Assembly (NCBI GenBank): GCA_002493905.1
Contig: DLAJ01000004.1
Coordinates: forward strand, 1-39,051
DNA from: Lachnospiraceae bacterium UBA7050
GTDB taxonomy: Bacteria > Bacillota > Clostridia > Lachnospirales > Lachnospiraceae
Direction of reading: 5' to 3'
DNA length: 39,051 nt
Below the pieces are notes generated by a model. The model saw only the letters and a list, made by a program, of their open reading frames with translations, was not told the DNA's origin and made no database searches. A program made the position numbers and the translations under genes. Positions 16,301 to 25,000 of this stretch are shown here, in pieces (positions within the stretch are counted from its first letter, which is position 1; every line of letters begins with the position of its first letter).

Positions 16301-16424
16301 ATAGATTCTTCCTTCTAATTCTTGGTGAAACAGAATCTATGCTCTCCTAAATATGGCGGCTATGTACCGGCTTCCTTCTCGAAGTTAAGCCAATTCCCCC
16401 ATTGGGGGATTGAAAAGCCGGTAC
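16301..16424 (+). ncRNA. Candidate structured RNA upstream of the terminator
   Basis: Nested pairings are visible. ATAGATTCT (16301-16309) pairs with AGAATCTAT (16332-16340). GTACCGGCTT (16364-16373) pairs with AAGCCGGTAC (16415-16424) and encloses two arms: CTTC-TC-GAAG (16375-16384) and CAATTCCCCC-ATT-GGGGGATTG (16391-16412, one bulged T). That makes a three-way junction. A strong terminator follows at 16461-16500. I could not match it to a named riboswitch or RNA class. Its strand is not certain, since the pairings exist on both. Confidence 0.45.
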
Positions 16425-16460
16425 GATTTCCGCACATCATGCCATGTGAACACAACGATA

Positions 16461-16500
16461 AGAAAAATGGCACAACCGTGAAAGGCTGTGCCATTTTTCT
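16461..16500. terminator. Bidirectional terminator between convergent genes
   Basis: AGAAAAATGGCACAACC pairs with GGCTGTGCCATTTTTCT, a 17-bp stem with one mismatch and the loop GTGAAA. A and T tracts at both ends allow termination of the TerD-like operon and of the minus-strand FliD-like gene. Confidence 0.88.
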
Positions 16501-16518
16501 TATCTTTCGCTGTCTTTT

Positions 16519-17823
16519 CTAACAGTAGCTGTTAAACATCATTCCGCTGTAGGCGCTCGTCACATAAGGACTGGAGTAACCGTGGCCGGGATTTTTATAG
16601 GCAACAATGATTTTGTCAACATAGTTCATCGGATTTAAGGAAACACCGGAACTCTTGCGCATCAGAGCCTGCGTAAAATCTTTAAGCGGTTCGGTGATAT
16701 CCTCATTGTCTGCGAACTCAACAACATGGGATAAACGTTCATCATCAATGGAAAGCTCACCATTTTCTTCCGTATAAATACCAAGTGAATCAAGGTCTCC
16801 TGCATAGACGGAAGCGATTCCGGTCATCTCGTTCATCAGCCGGTGGCTCTTTGGCTGGGAATCAAAATAAGCTGCAGTAGAGCGGAGAAACTCGTTATAC
16901 CCGCCGACCAGCTTGAAGATATTTTCTTTTAAGGATTCATGATCGGGCTTGATGCCGATTTCCGCCGTATCACCCTCTGAGGGACTTAAACCGGTCAGAT
17001 TCACGGAATATACTTTTTCGACGGTAAAGTGGTTTGAGGAAGCCGTGCGTTCATTTCCGTTTATCAGAAACTCTGCGTTTGCCGCAGAGCGGGTAATATC
17101 ACCGATACCGAGATAATCGACTGCGCCCGAAAGCTTGCTCGTGTTGGTGTCCGATACATGGAAAACGGCATCCCTGCCTGACGGCAGGCCGGTTGTTTTC
17201 GAGGAAAGCTTTAAGGAGGAATTTCCTTCACCATCCTCAAGTACTTCAGCACTTAAACCGATTTCAGCATTGTTGATCAGACGCGCAAGACGGTCTTGTA
17301 CATTGCGGTTTGTATCGCCCTCGTTGATTAGAAACTGAAATTCATAGTTGAGGCTGTTAATGCCGACGTCGAACGAATATGTGTCCGGCGCAAGCGAAAT
17401 CTCTTCATCCGGAAGATAATTTCCGGTATTGACCTGAGGTTCAGCCAGACGGCGCACCTCTATAGAAAAAGACGGCGCGTCATCAACGTTCTTTGCATCG
17501 CCGATGTAAGAGGCGGTTGCAATATCTTCATTCGTCGAAAAGGCGGTCTTCTTTTGGAGAAGCGACTCCGCATCTCTCCCGCTTACCGAAGCAATGGTAT
17601 TATGCAGGGCACGCGCGCTTTCTTTGATACCGACGGCAAATGCCTGCGAAGCCCTGCTTGTATCCAAAATGGCAAGGGGGGCTTCTTTATTCAATTTGAC
17701 AATGGAATTATAAACGCCGCGAAGCTCACTTTTCTTATGGGTATCATACTGTGAGTTGATACCGTTCGGCGCATAAGTCGTCAGATAATGATTGTAGACT
17801 GTGCTCAATGCAATGGTGTTCAT
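16519..17823 (-). CDS. FliD-like flagellar cap / hook-associated protein
   Basis: A 434-residue protein resembling flagellar filament-capping protein FliD. There is no signal peptide, as expected for flagellar export. Helical N-terminus (about 1-110), then a beta-rich region with the FliD_N-type pattern FSIEVRRLAEPQVN followed by FQFLINEGDTNRNVQDRLARLINNAEIGLSAEV and SSLKLSSKTTGLPSG. The C-terminal half has the FliD_C-type helix LKENIFKLVGGYNEFLRSTAAYFD. Filament caps guide flagellin folding at the tip. The ATG at 17821-17823 has AGGAGGGG six bases upstream; 34 further codons upstream are not needed. A sigma-D promoter lies about 85 bases upstream, strong support for flagellar regulation. A distant paralogue rather than the main cap is possible. 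Confidence 0.72.
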   Translation of the reverse strand: MNTIALSTVYNHYLTTYAPNGINSQYDTHKKSELRGVYNSIVKLNKEAPLAILDTSRASQAFAVGIKESARALHNTIASVSGRDAESLLQKKTAFSTNEDIATASYIGDAKNVDDAPSFSIEVRRLAEPQVNTGNYLPDEEISLAPDTYSFDVGINSLNYEFQFLINEGDTNRNVQDRLARLINNAEIGLSAEVLEDGEGNSSLKLSSKTTGLPSGRDAVFHVSDTNTSKLSGAVDYLGIGDITRSAANAEFLINGNERTASSNHFTVEKVYSVNLTGLSPSEGDTAEIGIKPDHESLKENIFKLVGGYNEFLRSTAAYFDSQPKSHRLMNEMTGIASVYAGDLDSLGIYTEENGELSIDDERLSHVVEFADNEDITEPLKDFTQALMRKSSGVSLNPMNYVDKIIVAYKNPGHGYSSPYVTSAYSGMMFNSYC

Positions 17824-17905
17824 TGCCGCCCCTCCTTTCATCCGTGAATCTGGACAATTCAGCACCAACCTCGTCCGTGAGGTCACTTTTGCATTCTTTC
17901 CTATT

Positions 17906-17932
17906 ATATCGGCGGAAGACGGCATATAGTTA
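17906..17932 (-). promoter_or_regulatory. Sigma-D (flagellar) promoter of the FliD-like gene
   Basis: On the minus strand TAAC (17932-17929) and GCCGATAT (17913-17906) are separated by exactly 15 bases, matching the sigma-D consensus TAAA-N15-GCCGATAT with one mismatch. It lies about 85 bases before the start codon. The rest of the gap to 18153 is AT-rich with no gene seen. Confidence 0.8.
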
Positions 17933-18153
17933 AGAAGGCAAACCGGAAAACTGCTAAAATGTTACAGGGCAAAATACTGCATCTTTTAATTTTATAATAA
18001 AACCCATTTATATAAGAATATCCTACCACGCGGAAAGAAAAAATGCAATCACTAAATATTGTAGTTAAAGTTCTTTTTGTGGTAAAATGTAGAGGGTGTG
18101 GGAAAATGGGAAGAAAAAGCGGACAAGATTTGCGTAAAGCCGCAAAATAAATG

Positions 18154-18182
18154 TTGACGCATTCCGCCTCCTATGTTATAGT
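18154..18182 (+). promoter_or_regulatory. Sigma-A promoter of rpmG-secE-nusG
   Basis: TTGACG (18154-18159), 17-base spacer, TATAGT (18177-18182), with the extended -10 TG at 18174-18175. Predicted transcript start is about 65 bases before rpmG. Confidence 0.88.
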
Positions 18183-18253
18183 GAACAAGTGACATGTATT
18201 TCGGTCTTTTTTTTATGCCCGAAAAAACGGGATTGAAACGGAGGTTATGAGCT

Positions 18254-18403
18254 ATGCGTACGAAGATAACACTTGCATGTACGGAATGTAAGCAGCGCAA
18301 CTACAATACGACAAAGGAAAAGAAGAACCATCCTGACAGAATGGAGATCAAGAAGTATTGTAGATTCTGCAAAAAGCATACTCTGCACAAGGAAACCAAA
18401 TAA
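18254..18403 (+). CDS. rpmG: 50S ribosomal protein L33
   Basis: A 49-residue ribosomal protein starting MRTKITLACTECKQRNYNTT. Two CxxC pairs (C9/C12 and C36/C39) form the zinc-binding site of the zinc-containing L33 form. GGAGG lies upstream of ATG 18254. It is first in the conserved rpmG-secE-nusG order, with 32 bases to secE. Confidence 0.97.
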   Translation: MRTKITLACTECKQRNYNTTKEKKNHPDRMEIKKYCRFCKKHTLHKETK

Positions 18404-18435
18404 GCATCTCATTTTGTATTAAGAGGAGCGAAGCT

Positions 18436-18639
18436 ATGGGAGATTCTAAGAAAGAAAAAGAGAAGAAGCCCTCCTTTTTTAAGGGAGTAAAAACGGAATT
18501 CTCGAAGGTAACATGGCCGGGCAGGAACGACGTGGTAAAACAGTCTGTTGCAGTCATCGGGGTTTCCGTTGTTGTCGGGGTGCTGATTACGCTGCTCGAC
18601 ACAGTGATCCAATTCGGCATCAAGTTCCTGACGATGTAA
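18436..18639 (+). CDS. secE: Preprotein translocase subunit SecE
   Basis: The small clamp subunit of the SecYEG channel: 67 residues, one TM segment (about 35-58) after a charged cytoplasmic N-terminus, with the SecE signature FSKVTWPGRNDV directly before it. The single-span form is typical of Firmicutes. The start is supported by AAGAGGAG upstream. A perfect AT-rich hairpin (18641-18662, ATTGAAAATT/AATTTTCAAT) separates it from nusG. Confidence 0.96.
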   Translation: MGDSKKEKEKKPSFFKGVKTEFSKVTWPGRNDVVKQSVAVIGVSVVVGVLITLLDTVIQFGIKFLTM

Positions 18640-18705
18640 GATTGAAAATTAAAATTTTCAATCTGGCTATGGCAGGAGCATGGGAATAAAAATGAGGTTG
18701 AGGGT

Positions 18706-19233
18706 ATGGCAGAAGCAGAGACAAAGGCAAAGTGGTATGTAGTGCATACCTATTCCGGATATGAGAATAAAGTAAAAGCGAATATTGATAAGGCAATCGA
18801 AAACCGGCATCTTGAAGAGGAAATCTTAGAGGTGAGGGTTCCGATGGAGGATGTTGTCGAGGTGAAGAACGGCAGCAAGAAGACCGTTCAGAAGAAGATG
18901 TTTCCGGGGTATGTCCTGATCAATATGATCATGAATGACGATACATGGTATGTCGTGCGCAACACAAGGGGCGTCACGGGCTTCGTCGGACCGGGAAGCA
19001 AGCCGGTGCCGCTGACGGAAGCGGAGATGAAGCCGCTTGGAATTAAAACGGAAAATATTTCCGTTGATTTTGCGGAGGGAGATACCATTGCCGTTGTTGC
19101 CGGCGTGTGGAAGGATACGGTCGGCGTTGTACAGCGTATGGATTTCGGCAAGCAGACGGCAACGATCAACGTAGAGCTGTTTGGCAGGGAAACACCTGTC
19201 GAGATCAGCTTTGCAGAAGTAAGAAGGTTATAA
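18706..19233 (+). CDS. nusG: Transcription termination/antitermination protein NusG
   Basis: A 175-residue elongation factor binding RNA polymerase through its NGN domain (residues about 8-110, KWYVVHTYSGYENKVKANI and MFPGYVLINM), followed by a KOW domain (about 125-175, EGDTIAVVAGVWKDTVGVV). Length and motifs are standard. ATG 18706 is preceded by TTGAGGG. Transcription probably continues into rplK through a terminator-like hairpin just after the stop. Confidence 0.97.
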   Translation: MAEAETKAKWYVVHTYSGYENKVKANIDKAIENRHLEEEILEVRVPMEDVVEVKNGSKKTVQKKMFPGYVLINMIMNDDTWYVVRNTRGVTGFVGPGSKPVPLTEAEMKPLGIKTENISVDFAEGDTIAVVAGVWKDTVGVVQRMDFGKQTATINVELFGRETPVEISFAEVRRL

Positions 19234-19268
19234 AAAGCGTACCACTTTTCAAAGTGAGCGAGCTTTTT
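19232..19268 (+). terminator. Possible attenuator between nusG and rplK
   Basis: AAAAAGC (19232-19238) pairs with GCTTTTT (19262-19268) around an inner ACTTT/AAAGT hairpin. The stem ends in a T run directly after the nusG stop. The stem is weak, so partial termination at most is suggested. Confidence 0.45.
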
Positions 19269-19282
19269 GTAATAAAGAACAT

Positions 19283-19334
19283 CGTCCGTATGACGGACGG
19301 GTAACGTGGGAGGGAGCCTAACCCGCCTGACCAC
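19283..19334 (+). promoter_or_regulatory. rplK-rplA leader with probable ribosomal protein L1 binding site
   Basis: A 7-bp hairpin CGTCCGT-ATG-ACGGACG (19283-19299) is followed by GTGGGAGG (19306-19313), which can close with CCAC (19331-19334). GTGGGAGG with a downstream ACCAC is also found in the L1 stalk of 23S rRNA, and L1 is known to repress the rplKA mRNA by binding such mimics. The motif is seen; the regulation is inferred. Confidence 0.55.
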
Positions 19335-19360
19335 AGAGCAATGATATTAGGAGGTGCCAT

Positions 19361-19786
19361 ATGGCAAAGAAAGTAACAGGCTACATCAAATTACAGATTC
19401 CCGCTGGAAAGGCAACGCCTGCTCCGCCGGTTGGTCCTGCACTTGGACAGCACGGTGTGAATATCGTGGAATTCACGAAGCAGTTTAACGCCAAGACAGC
19501 AGACCAGGGCGACATGATTATTCCTGTTGTCATCACGGTTTACGCAGACAGAAGCTTCAGCTTTATCACGAAGACTCCGCCTGCTGCAGTACTTCTTAAA
19601 AAGGCATGTAACTTAAAGACGGCGTCCGCAGCACCGAATAAGACGAAGGTTGCGACGATCAGCAAGGCAAAGATCAGAGAGATCGCTGAGCTGAAAATGC
19701 CGGATTTGAACGCGGGCAGCATTGAAGCAGCGATGAGCATGATCGCCGGAACTGCGCGCAGCATGGGTATTGCAGTAGAAGACTGA
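19361..19786 (+). CDS. rplK: 50S ribosomal protein L11
   Basis: A 141-residue protein of the GTPase-associated centre, needed for factor binding and the stringent response. N-terminal domain with the conserved Pro-rich helix IPAGKATPAPPVGPALGQHG; C-terminal rRNA-binding domain ending in LNAGSIEAAMSMIAGTARSM. AGGAGG lies upstream of ATG 19361. The leader carries the likely L1 site, so L1 (next gene) may control both. Confidence 0.97.
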   Translation: MAKKVTGYIKLQIPAGKATPAPPVGPALGQHGVNIVEFTKQFNAKTADQGDMIIPVVITVYADRSFSFITKTPPAAVLLKKACNLKTASAAPNKTKVATISKAKIREIAELKMPDLNAGSIEAAMSMIAGTARSMGIAVED

Positions 19787-19810
19787 TTATAACGAAAGGA
19801 GTATGAGGCG

Positions 19811-20500
19811 ATGAAGCACGGAAAAAAATATAACGAAGCGGCAAAATTGGTTGACCGCAGTGTATTCTATGAGACCGGCGATGCGGTAGCGCTTGTGAAG
19901 AAGACAGCGTCCGCAAAGTTTGACGAGACGGTGGAGGTTCATATCAGAACCGGGTGTGACGGACGTCATGCGGAGCAGCAGATCCGCGGCGCAGTCGTAC
20001 TGCCGAACGGCACCGGTAAGACGGTGAAGGTTCTTGTTTTCGCAAAAGGAGATAAGATCAATGAAGCGGAAGCAGCGGGAGCAGATTATGTAGGCGGAGA
20101 TGAACTGATTCCGAAGATTCAGAATGACGGATGGCTTGATTTTGACGTGGTTGTCGCAACGCCCGACATGATGGGTGTTGTAGGACGTCTTGGTAAGGTT
20201 TTAGGACCTAAGGGCTTGATGCCAAACCCGAAGGCAGGAACCGTTACCATGGATGTGACAAAAGCAATCAATGATATCAAAGCTGGTAAGATTGAATACC
20301 GTCTGGATAAGGCAAACATCATCCATGTTCCGGTAGGAAAGGTTTCTTTCACGGATGAGCAGTTAAAAGAAAATGTGACTGCGCTGATGGATGCGATTGT
20401 AAAGGCAAAGCCGAGCAGCTTAAAGGGTCAGTATTTAAGAAGCATTACGCTTGCAACGACCATGGGACCGGGTGTGAAGGTCAGCGTGGCACAGTTCTAG
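19811..20500 (+). CDS. rplA: 50S ribosomal protein L1
   Basis: A 229-residue protein of the L1 stalk involved in E-site tRNA release, and a translational repressor of its own operon. The L1 signature GPKGLMPNPKAGTV is present, with KIEYRLDKANIIHVPVGKVSF after it. It starts 24 bases after rplK with GAAAGGAG upstream. Confidence 0.97.
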   Translation: MKHGKKYNEAAKLVDRSVFYETGDAVALVKKTASAKFDETVEVHIRTGCDGRHAEQQIRGAVVLPNGTGKTVKVLVFAKGDKINEAEAAGADYVGGDELIPKIQNDGWLDFDVVVATPDMMGVVGRLGKVLGPKGLMPNPKAGTVTMDVTKAINDIKAGKIEYRLDKANIIHVPVGKVSFTDEQLKENVTALMDAIVKAKPSSLKGQYLRSITLATTMGPGVKVSVAQF

Positions 20501-20503
20501 TAC

Positions 20504-20532
20504 TTGACACAGGGAAAACCCTGTGATAAGTT
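20504..20532 (+). promoter_or_regulatory. Candidate internal promoter before rplJ
   Basis: TTGACA (20504-20509), 17 bases, then TAAGTT (20527-20532). The -35 is perfect and the -10 weak. A 7-bp hairpin CACAGGG/CCCTGTG (20508-20525) fills the spacer region, so the bases may instead belong to the leader RNA structure. Confidence 0.45.
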
Positions 20533-20613
20533 AAATAAGGTCGAAAGACCAAAAAGCCGAAGACAGTAGGTGCCGCATGGCGGCGTAAGCTTAAACGCCT
20601 ACCGAGGGAAGAA
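20527..20613 (+). promoter_or_regulatory. Ribosomal protein L10 leader (autoregulatory)
   Basis: The conserved L10-leader core is present: CCGAAGACAGTAGGTG near 20557-20572 pairing through TAGG with CCTACCGAGG near 20598-20607. In Firmicutes the L10-L12 complex binds this structure to repress rplJL. A terminator hairpin lies directly downstream, which suggests control by attenuation. Confidence 0.85.
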
Positions 20614-20634
20614 AGAGTGAAGAAAACTTTTGTG

Positions 20635-20660
20635 CCTCCCTGTCTTTGCAGGGAGGTTTT
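20635..20660 (+). terminator. Attenuator terminator of the L10 leader
   Basis: CCTCCCTG (20635-20642) pairs with CAGGGAGG (20649-20656), loop TCTTTG, followed by four T residues. It lies between the L10 leader and rplJ. Confidence 0.82.
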
Positions 20661-20788
20661 CATTATGAACACCGCCCTGCAGAGCGCGGCGGCGTTCATT
20701 CATGACAGCAGAATGCGGGAAATCTGCAGTTTTTGCTGTAAAACTCCTGACCGGCAAAGTGAACCAAAATCTATAAGGAGGTAAGAAC

Positions 20789-21325
20789 ATGGCAAAGGTT
20801 GAACTGAAGAAACCGGTAGTGGACGAAATATCCGAAAAGCTGAAGAACGCGCAGACGGTCGTTTTGGTAGATCATCGCGGTCTGACTGTGGAAGAGGATA
20901 CGATTCTCCGCAAGCAGCTTCGCGAAGCGGGTGTCAGCTACAAGGTTTACAAGAACACAATGATGAATTTTGCGTTCAAGGGAACAAACTTTGAGGAGCT
21001 TTCCAAGTATCTCGAAGGACCGAGTGCAATGGCGGTATCCGACAGCGATGCGACCGCACCGGCAAGAATCTTAAGCAAATTCGCCAAGACAGCTCCGAAA
21101 CTTGAAATCAAGGGCGGTGTGGTTGACGGCGTATTGTATGACGCAAAAGGCATCGGACAGATTGCAGATATTCCTTCCAGAGAGGAACTGCTTTCCAGAC
21201 TGCTTGGCAGCATGAAGTCCCCGATTTCCAACCTCGCGCGCGTCTTAAACCAGATCGCGGAGAAGGGCGGAGCGGCAAACTGCGAGGCACCGGCAGCAGA
21301 GGCGGAAGCACCTGCTGCAGAATAA
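20789..21325 (+). CDS. rplJ: 50S ribosomal protein L10
   Basis: A 178-residue base of the L7/L12 stalk, binding 23S rRNA and L12 dimers. The N-terminal domain contains VVLVDHRGLTVEEDTILRKQLREAGVSYKVYKNTMM. The C-terminal helix binds L12 and here ends in an Ala/Glu-rich tail (residues about 165-178). AAGGAGGT precedes ATG 20789. About 290 bases of leader (L10 leader, attenuator) precede the gene. Confidence 0.97.
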   Translation: MAKVELKKPVVDEISEKLKNAQTVVLVDHRGLTVEEDTILRKQLREAGVSYKVYKNTMMNFAFKGTNFEELSKYLEGPSAMAVSDSDATAPARILSKFAKTAPKLEIKGGVVDGVLYDAKGIGQIADIPSREELLSRLLGSMKSPISNLARVLNQIAEKGGAANCEAPAAEAEAPAAE

Positions 21326-21379
21326 CAATCATCATTAGAAACAGGGACATTTGAGAAAGAATGTAAGGAGGAAAATAAA

Positions 21380-21760
21380 ATGGCAAAGTTAACAACTCAG
21401 GAATTTATTGATGCGATCAAAGAGCTGACTGTATTAGAGTTAAACGATCTGGTAAAGGCATGCGAGGAGGAGTTCGGCGTATCTGCAGCAGCAGGCGTTG
21501 TCGTTGCAGCGGCTGGTGCAGGCGCAACGGCAGATCCGGCTGAGGAGAAGACCGAGTTCGACGTAGAGCTGACAGAGGTTGGCCCGAATAAGGTTAAGGT
21601 TATCAAGGTTGTCCGTGAAGCGACCGGTCTTGGCTTAAAGGAAGCAAAGGATCTGGTAGATTCCGCACCGAAGACTTTGAAGGAAGCTGCTTCTAAGGAA
21701 GAAGCTGAGGACATCAAGACAAAGCTTGAGGCTGAAGGTGCAAAGGTTACATTAAAGTAA
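21380..21760 (+). CDS. rplL: 50S ribosomal protein L7/L12
   Basis: A 126-residue stalk protein: N-terminal dimerisation helices (about 1-35), an Ala/Gly-rich hinge (AAAGVVVAAAGAGATADPA, about 37-55) and the C-terminal factor-binding domain with KVIKVVREATGLGLKEAKDLVD. The start has AAGGAGG upstream. It is followed by an attenuator-like hairpin before rpoB. Confidence 0.97.
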   Translation: MAKLTTQEFIDAIKELTVLELNDLVKACEEEFGVSAAAGVVVAAAGAGATADPAEEKTEFDVELTEVGPNKVKVIKVVREATGLGLKEAKDLVDSAPKTLKEAASKEEAEDIKTKLEAEGAKVTLK

Positions 21761-21787
21761 TCGGACCTGCATTACAAAAGAGGAATG

Positions 21788-21833
21788 CGCCGTGCTTTTT
21801 CACAGGGGTGGAAGGGCATGGCGATTTCTTTTT
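21788..21833 (+). terminator. Attenuator between rplL and rpoB
   Basis: CGCCGTGC (21788-21795) pairs with GCATGGCG (21816-21823, one G-U pair), followed by ATTTC and a run of at least nine T residues. Partial termination here would explain higher L12 than polymerase synthesis, as known in Escherichia coli. Confidence 0.65.
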
Positions 21834-21855
21834 TTTTAGAAAACGAAAATATTGG

Positions 21856-21884
21856 TTGACTCGGCACTTGACTTGTGTTAAACT
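21856..21884 (+). promoter_or_regulatory. Promoter of rpoBC
   Basis: TTGACT (21856-21861), 17 bases, TAAACT (21879-21884). It lies just after the attenuator and about 135 bases before the rpoB start, giving the polymerase genes an independent promoter. Confidence 0.72.
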
Positions 21885-21911
21885 GGATGATGCGCTATTG
21901 TGGTGTGCTAG

Positions 21912-21975
21912 GCGAATTTGTGCTTATCGGCAGCATGTCGGCAACCTATAGGCTGCCGATAGGCACAAAGTTCGC
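21912..21975 (+). promoter_or_regulatory. Long hairpin in the rpoB 5' leader
   Basis: The arms at about 21912-21934 and 21952-21975 pair almost perfectly over about 23 bp (core TATCGGCAGC / GCTGCCGATA) around a 17-base loop. No T tract follows. It could be an RNase III processing site, as exists between rplL and rpoB in Escherichia coli, or a regulatory structure. Confidence 0.65.
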
Positions 21976-22025
21976 GGGTTGTGGCAAGAATGAAGATTTT
22001 TATGGAAGAACGGGGTGAATTGTCA

Positions 22026-25000
22026 ATGGAAAAGAACAGAATACGTCCGATTGCCTCCGGCAGGGGCATGCGTATGAGTTATCAAAGGCAAAAAGAGGTA
22101 TTGGAAATGCCGAACCTTATTGAGGTTCAGAAGGATTCCTACAAGTGGTTTTTGGATGAGGGTCTGAAAGAGGCATTTGACGACATCTCTCCGATTGAGG
22201 ACTACAGCGGGCATTTAAGCCTTGAGTTTGTAGATTTTGAGCTCTGCGAGGACGATATCAAGTATTCTATTGAAAAATGTAAAGAACGCGATGCCAACTA
22301 TGCGGCGCCTCTCAAGGTAAAGGTGCGTCTTTACAATAAAGAGAAGGAGGAGATCAGCGAACATGAGATTTTCATGGGTGATCTTCCTTTGATGACGGAA
22401 ACCGGCACATTCATTATCAACGGTGCAGAGCGTGTTATTGTCAGCCAGCTTGTACGTTCCCCCGGCATCTATTATTCTGTAGAGCATGACAAGATCGGTA
22501 AACAGCTCTTTTCCTGTCAGGTGATTCCGAACCGCGGCGCATGGCTTGAGTACGAGACGGACTCCAATGATGTATTTTATGTGCGTGTAGATCGTACGCG
22601 CAAAGTGCCGATTACGGTTCTGCTGCGTGCGCTCGGTATCGGCACGAATGAGGAAATCCGCGAGCTGTTTGGTGATGAGCCCAAAATTGAGGCAAGCTTT
22701 ACCAAGGACACTGCTGAGAATTATCAGGAGGGTCTCTTAGAGTTATATAAAAAGATACGGCCGGGCGAGCCGCTCAGCGTGGACAGCGCAGAAAGCCTGA
22801 TCCATGCGATGTTTTTTGATCCGAGACGCTATGATCTTGCAAAGGTAGGAAGATATAAATTTAATAAAAAACTGGCGTTCCGCAACCGTATCCGCCATCA
22901 TATTCTTGCGGAGGACGTCGTAGACCCGACTACGGGAGAAGTGATTGCAGAAAAAGGAACGAAGGTTACAGCGGAACTGGCGGACCGCATCCAGAATGCT
23001 GCCGTTGCGGCTGTCTGGATTCAGACTGAGGAGAAAAACGAAAAGATTCTATCCAACATGATGGTAGATCTGGCAAGTCATGTAGACTGCAATCCGGCGG
23101 AACTCGGCATTCGTGAAAAGGTATATTATCCGGTGCTGCGCCAGCTTCTGGATGAGTACGGGGATGATCCGGCACAGCTGACCGAAGCAATCCGGAAAAA
23201 CGTGCATGAGCTTGTTCCGAAACACATTACAAAAGAGGACATTATTGCGTCTATTAACTATAATATGCATCTGGAGTTTGGCATCGGCACAAAGGATGAT
23301 ATTGATCATTTAGGAAACCGCCGAATCCGTGCGGTCGGCGAACTTTTACAAAACCAGTACCGTATTGGACTTTCCCGCCTGGAGAGGGTCGTGCGTGAGA
23401 GAATGACGACGCATGATACGGATGATATTTCGCCGCAGAGCCTGATCAATATTAAACCGGTGCAGGCTGCCGTGAAGGAGTTCTTTGGCTCTTCACAGCT
23501 CTCCCAGTTTATGGATCAGAACAATCCGCTTGGCGAGCTGACGCATAAGAGACGTCTCTCCGCATTGGGACCGGGTGGTCTGTCGCGTGACCGTGCGGGA
23601 TTCGAAGTGCGTGACGTTCATTATTCCCACTATGGAAGAATGTGTCCGATTGAGACGCCTGAAGGACCGAACATCGGTCTGATCAACTCTCTTGCATCCT
23701 ATGCAAGAATCAACGAGTACGGTTTTGTGGAAGCACCGTATCGTAAAATTGATAAAACTGACCCTGAAAATCCGCGTGTAACGGATGAAGTCATCTACAT
23801 GACTGCGGATGAGGAGGATAATTATCACGTTGCGCAGGCATCTGAGCCGCTTGATGCGGAAGGACATTTCCTCCGCAATATGGTTTCGGGACGTTATATG
23901 GATGAGACGCAGGAATACAGCAAGACCATGTTTGATTACATGGATGTATCCCCTCGTATGATCTTTTCCGTTGCGACTGCGCTGATCCCGTTTTTGCAGA
24001 ATGACGATGCGAACCGTGCATTGATGGGTTCCAACATGCAGAGACAGGCCGTCCCGCTTCTGATGACGGAAGCACCGGTTGTCGGTACGGGCATGGAGCC
24101 GAAGGCGGCGGTCGATTCCGGCGTCTGCATCGTGGCAAAAAAGAATGGTACAGTGGATTATGTATCGTCCCGTGTGATCCGTGTGACTTATGATGACGGG
24201 GAAAAGGAAGAATTTCATCTGACGAAATTTGTACGAAGCAATCAGAGCAACTGCTATAACCAGAAGCCGATTGTTTTTAAGGGTGACCGCGTTGCGGCGG
24301 GCGAAGTGATTGCAGACGGTCCGTCCACGGCGAACGGCGAACTTGCGCTCGGTAAAAACCCGCTCATTGGCTTTATGACATGGGAAGGTTATAATTACGA
24401 GGATGCCGTACTGCTCAGCGAGCGCCTTGTTCAGGATGACGTGTATACTTCCGTTCATATTGAAGAATATGAGGCAGAGGCGCGCGATACGAAGCTCGGT
24501 CCTGAAGAGATCACGCGCGACGTGCCGGGTGTCGGCGACGACGCGTTAAAGGATTTGGACGACCGCGGCATCATCCGTGTCGGCGCGGAGGTCCGTGCAG
24601 GCGATATTCTGGTCGGCAAGGTAACGCCGAAGGGTGAGACAGAGCTGACGGCGGAGGAGAGACTGCTTCGCGCGATCTTCGGAGAGAAGGCGCGTGAGGT
24701 CAGGGATACTTCCTTAAAGGTGCCTCACGGCGAGTATGGAATTGTTGTGGATGCTAAGGTATTTACGAGGGAAAACGGCGACGAGCTGTCCCCGGGCGTG
24801 AATCAGGCAGTCCGTATCTATATTGCACAGAAGAGAAAAATTTCCGTCGGTGATAAGATGGCAGGACGTCACGGCAACAAGGGTGTCGTTTCCCGCGTGC
24901 TGCCGGTTGAGGATATGCCGTATCTGCCGAACGGACGCCCGCTTGATATCGTATTGAATCCGTTGGGTGTGCCTTCGCGTATGAACATCGGACAGGTATT

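Noticed and set aside
16322..16522. 66-codon plus-strand frame
   Set aside because: It runs through the RNA-like hairpins and the terminator and has no ribosome binding site or recognisable protein.
23493..24458. Long antisense frame within rpoB
   Set aside because: It is a codon-bias shadow of a highly conserved gene; nothing recognisable in the translation.
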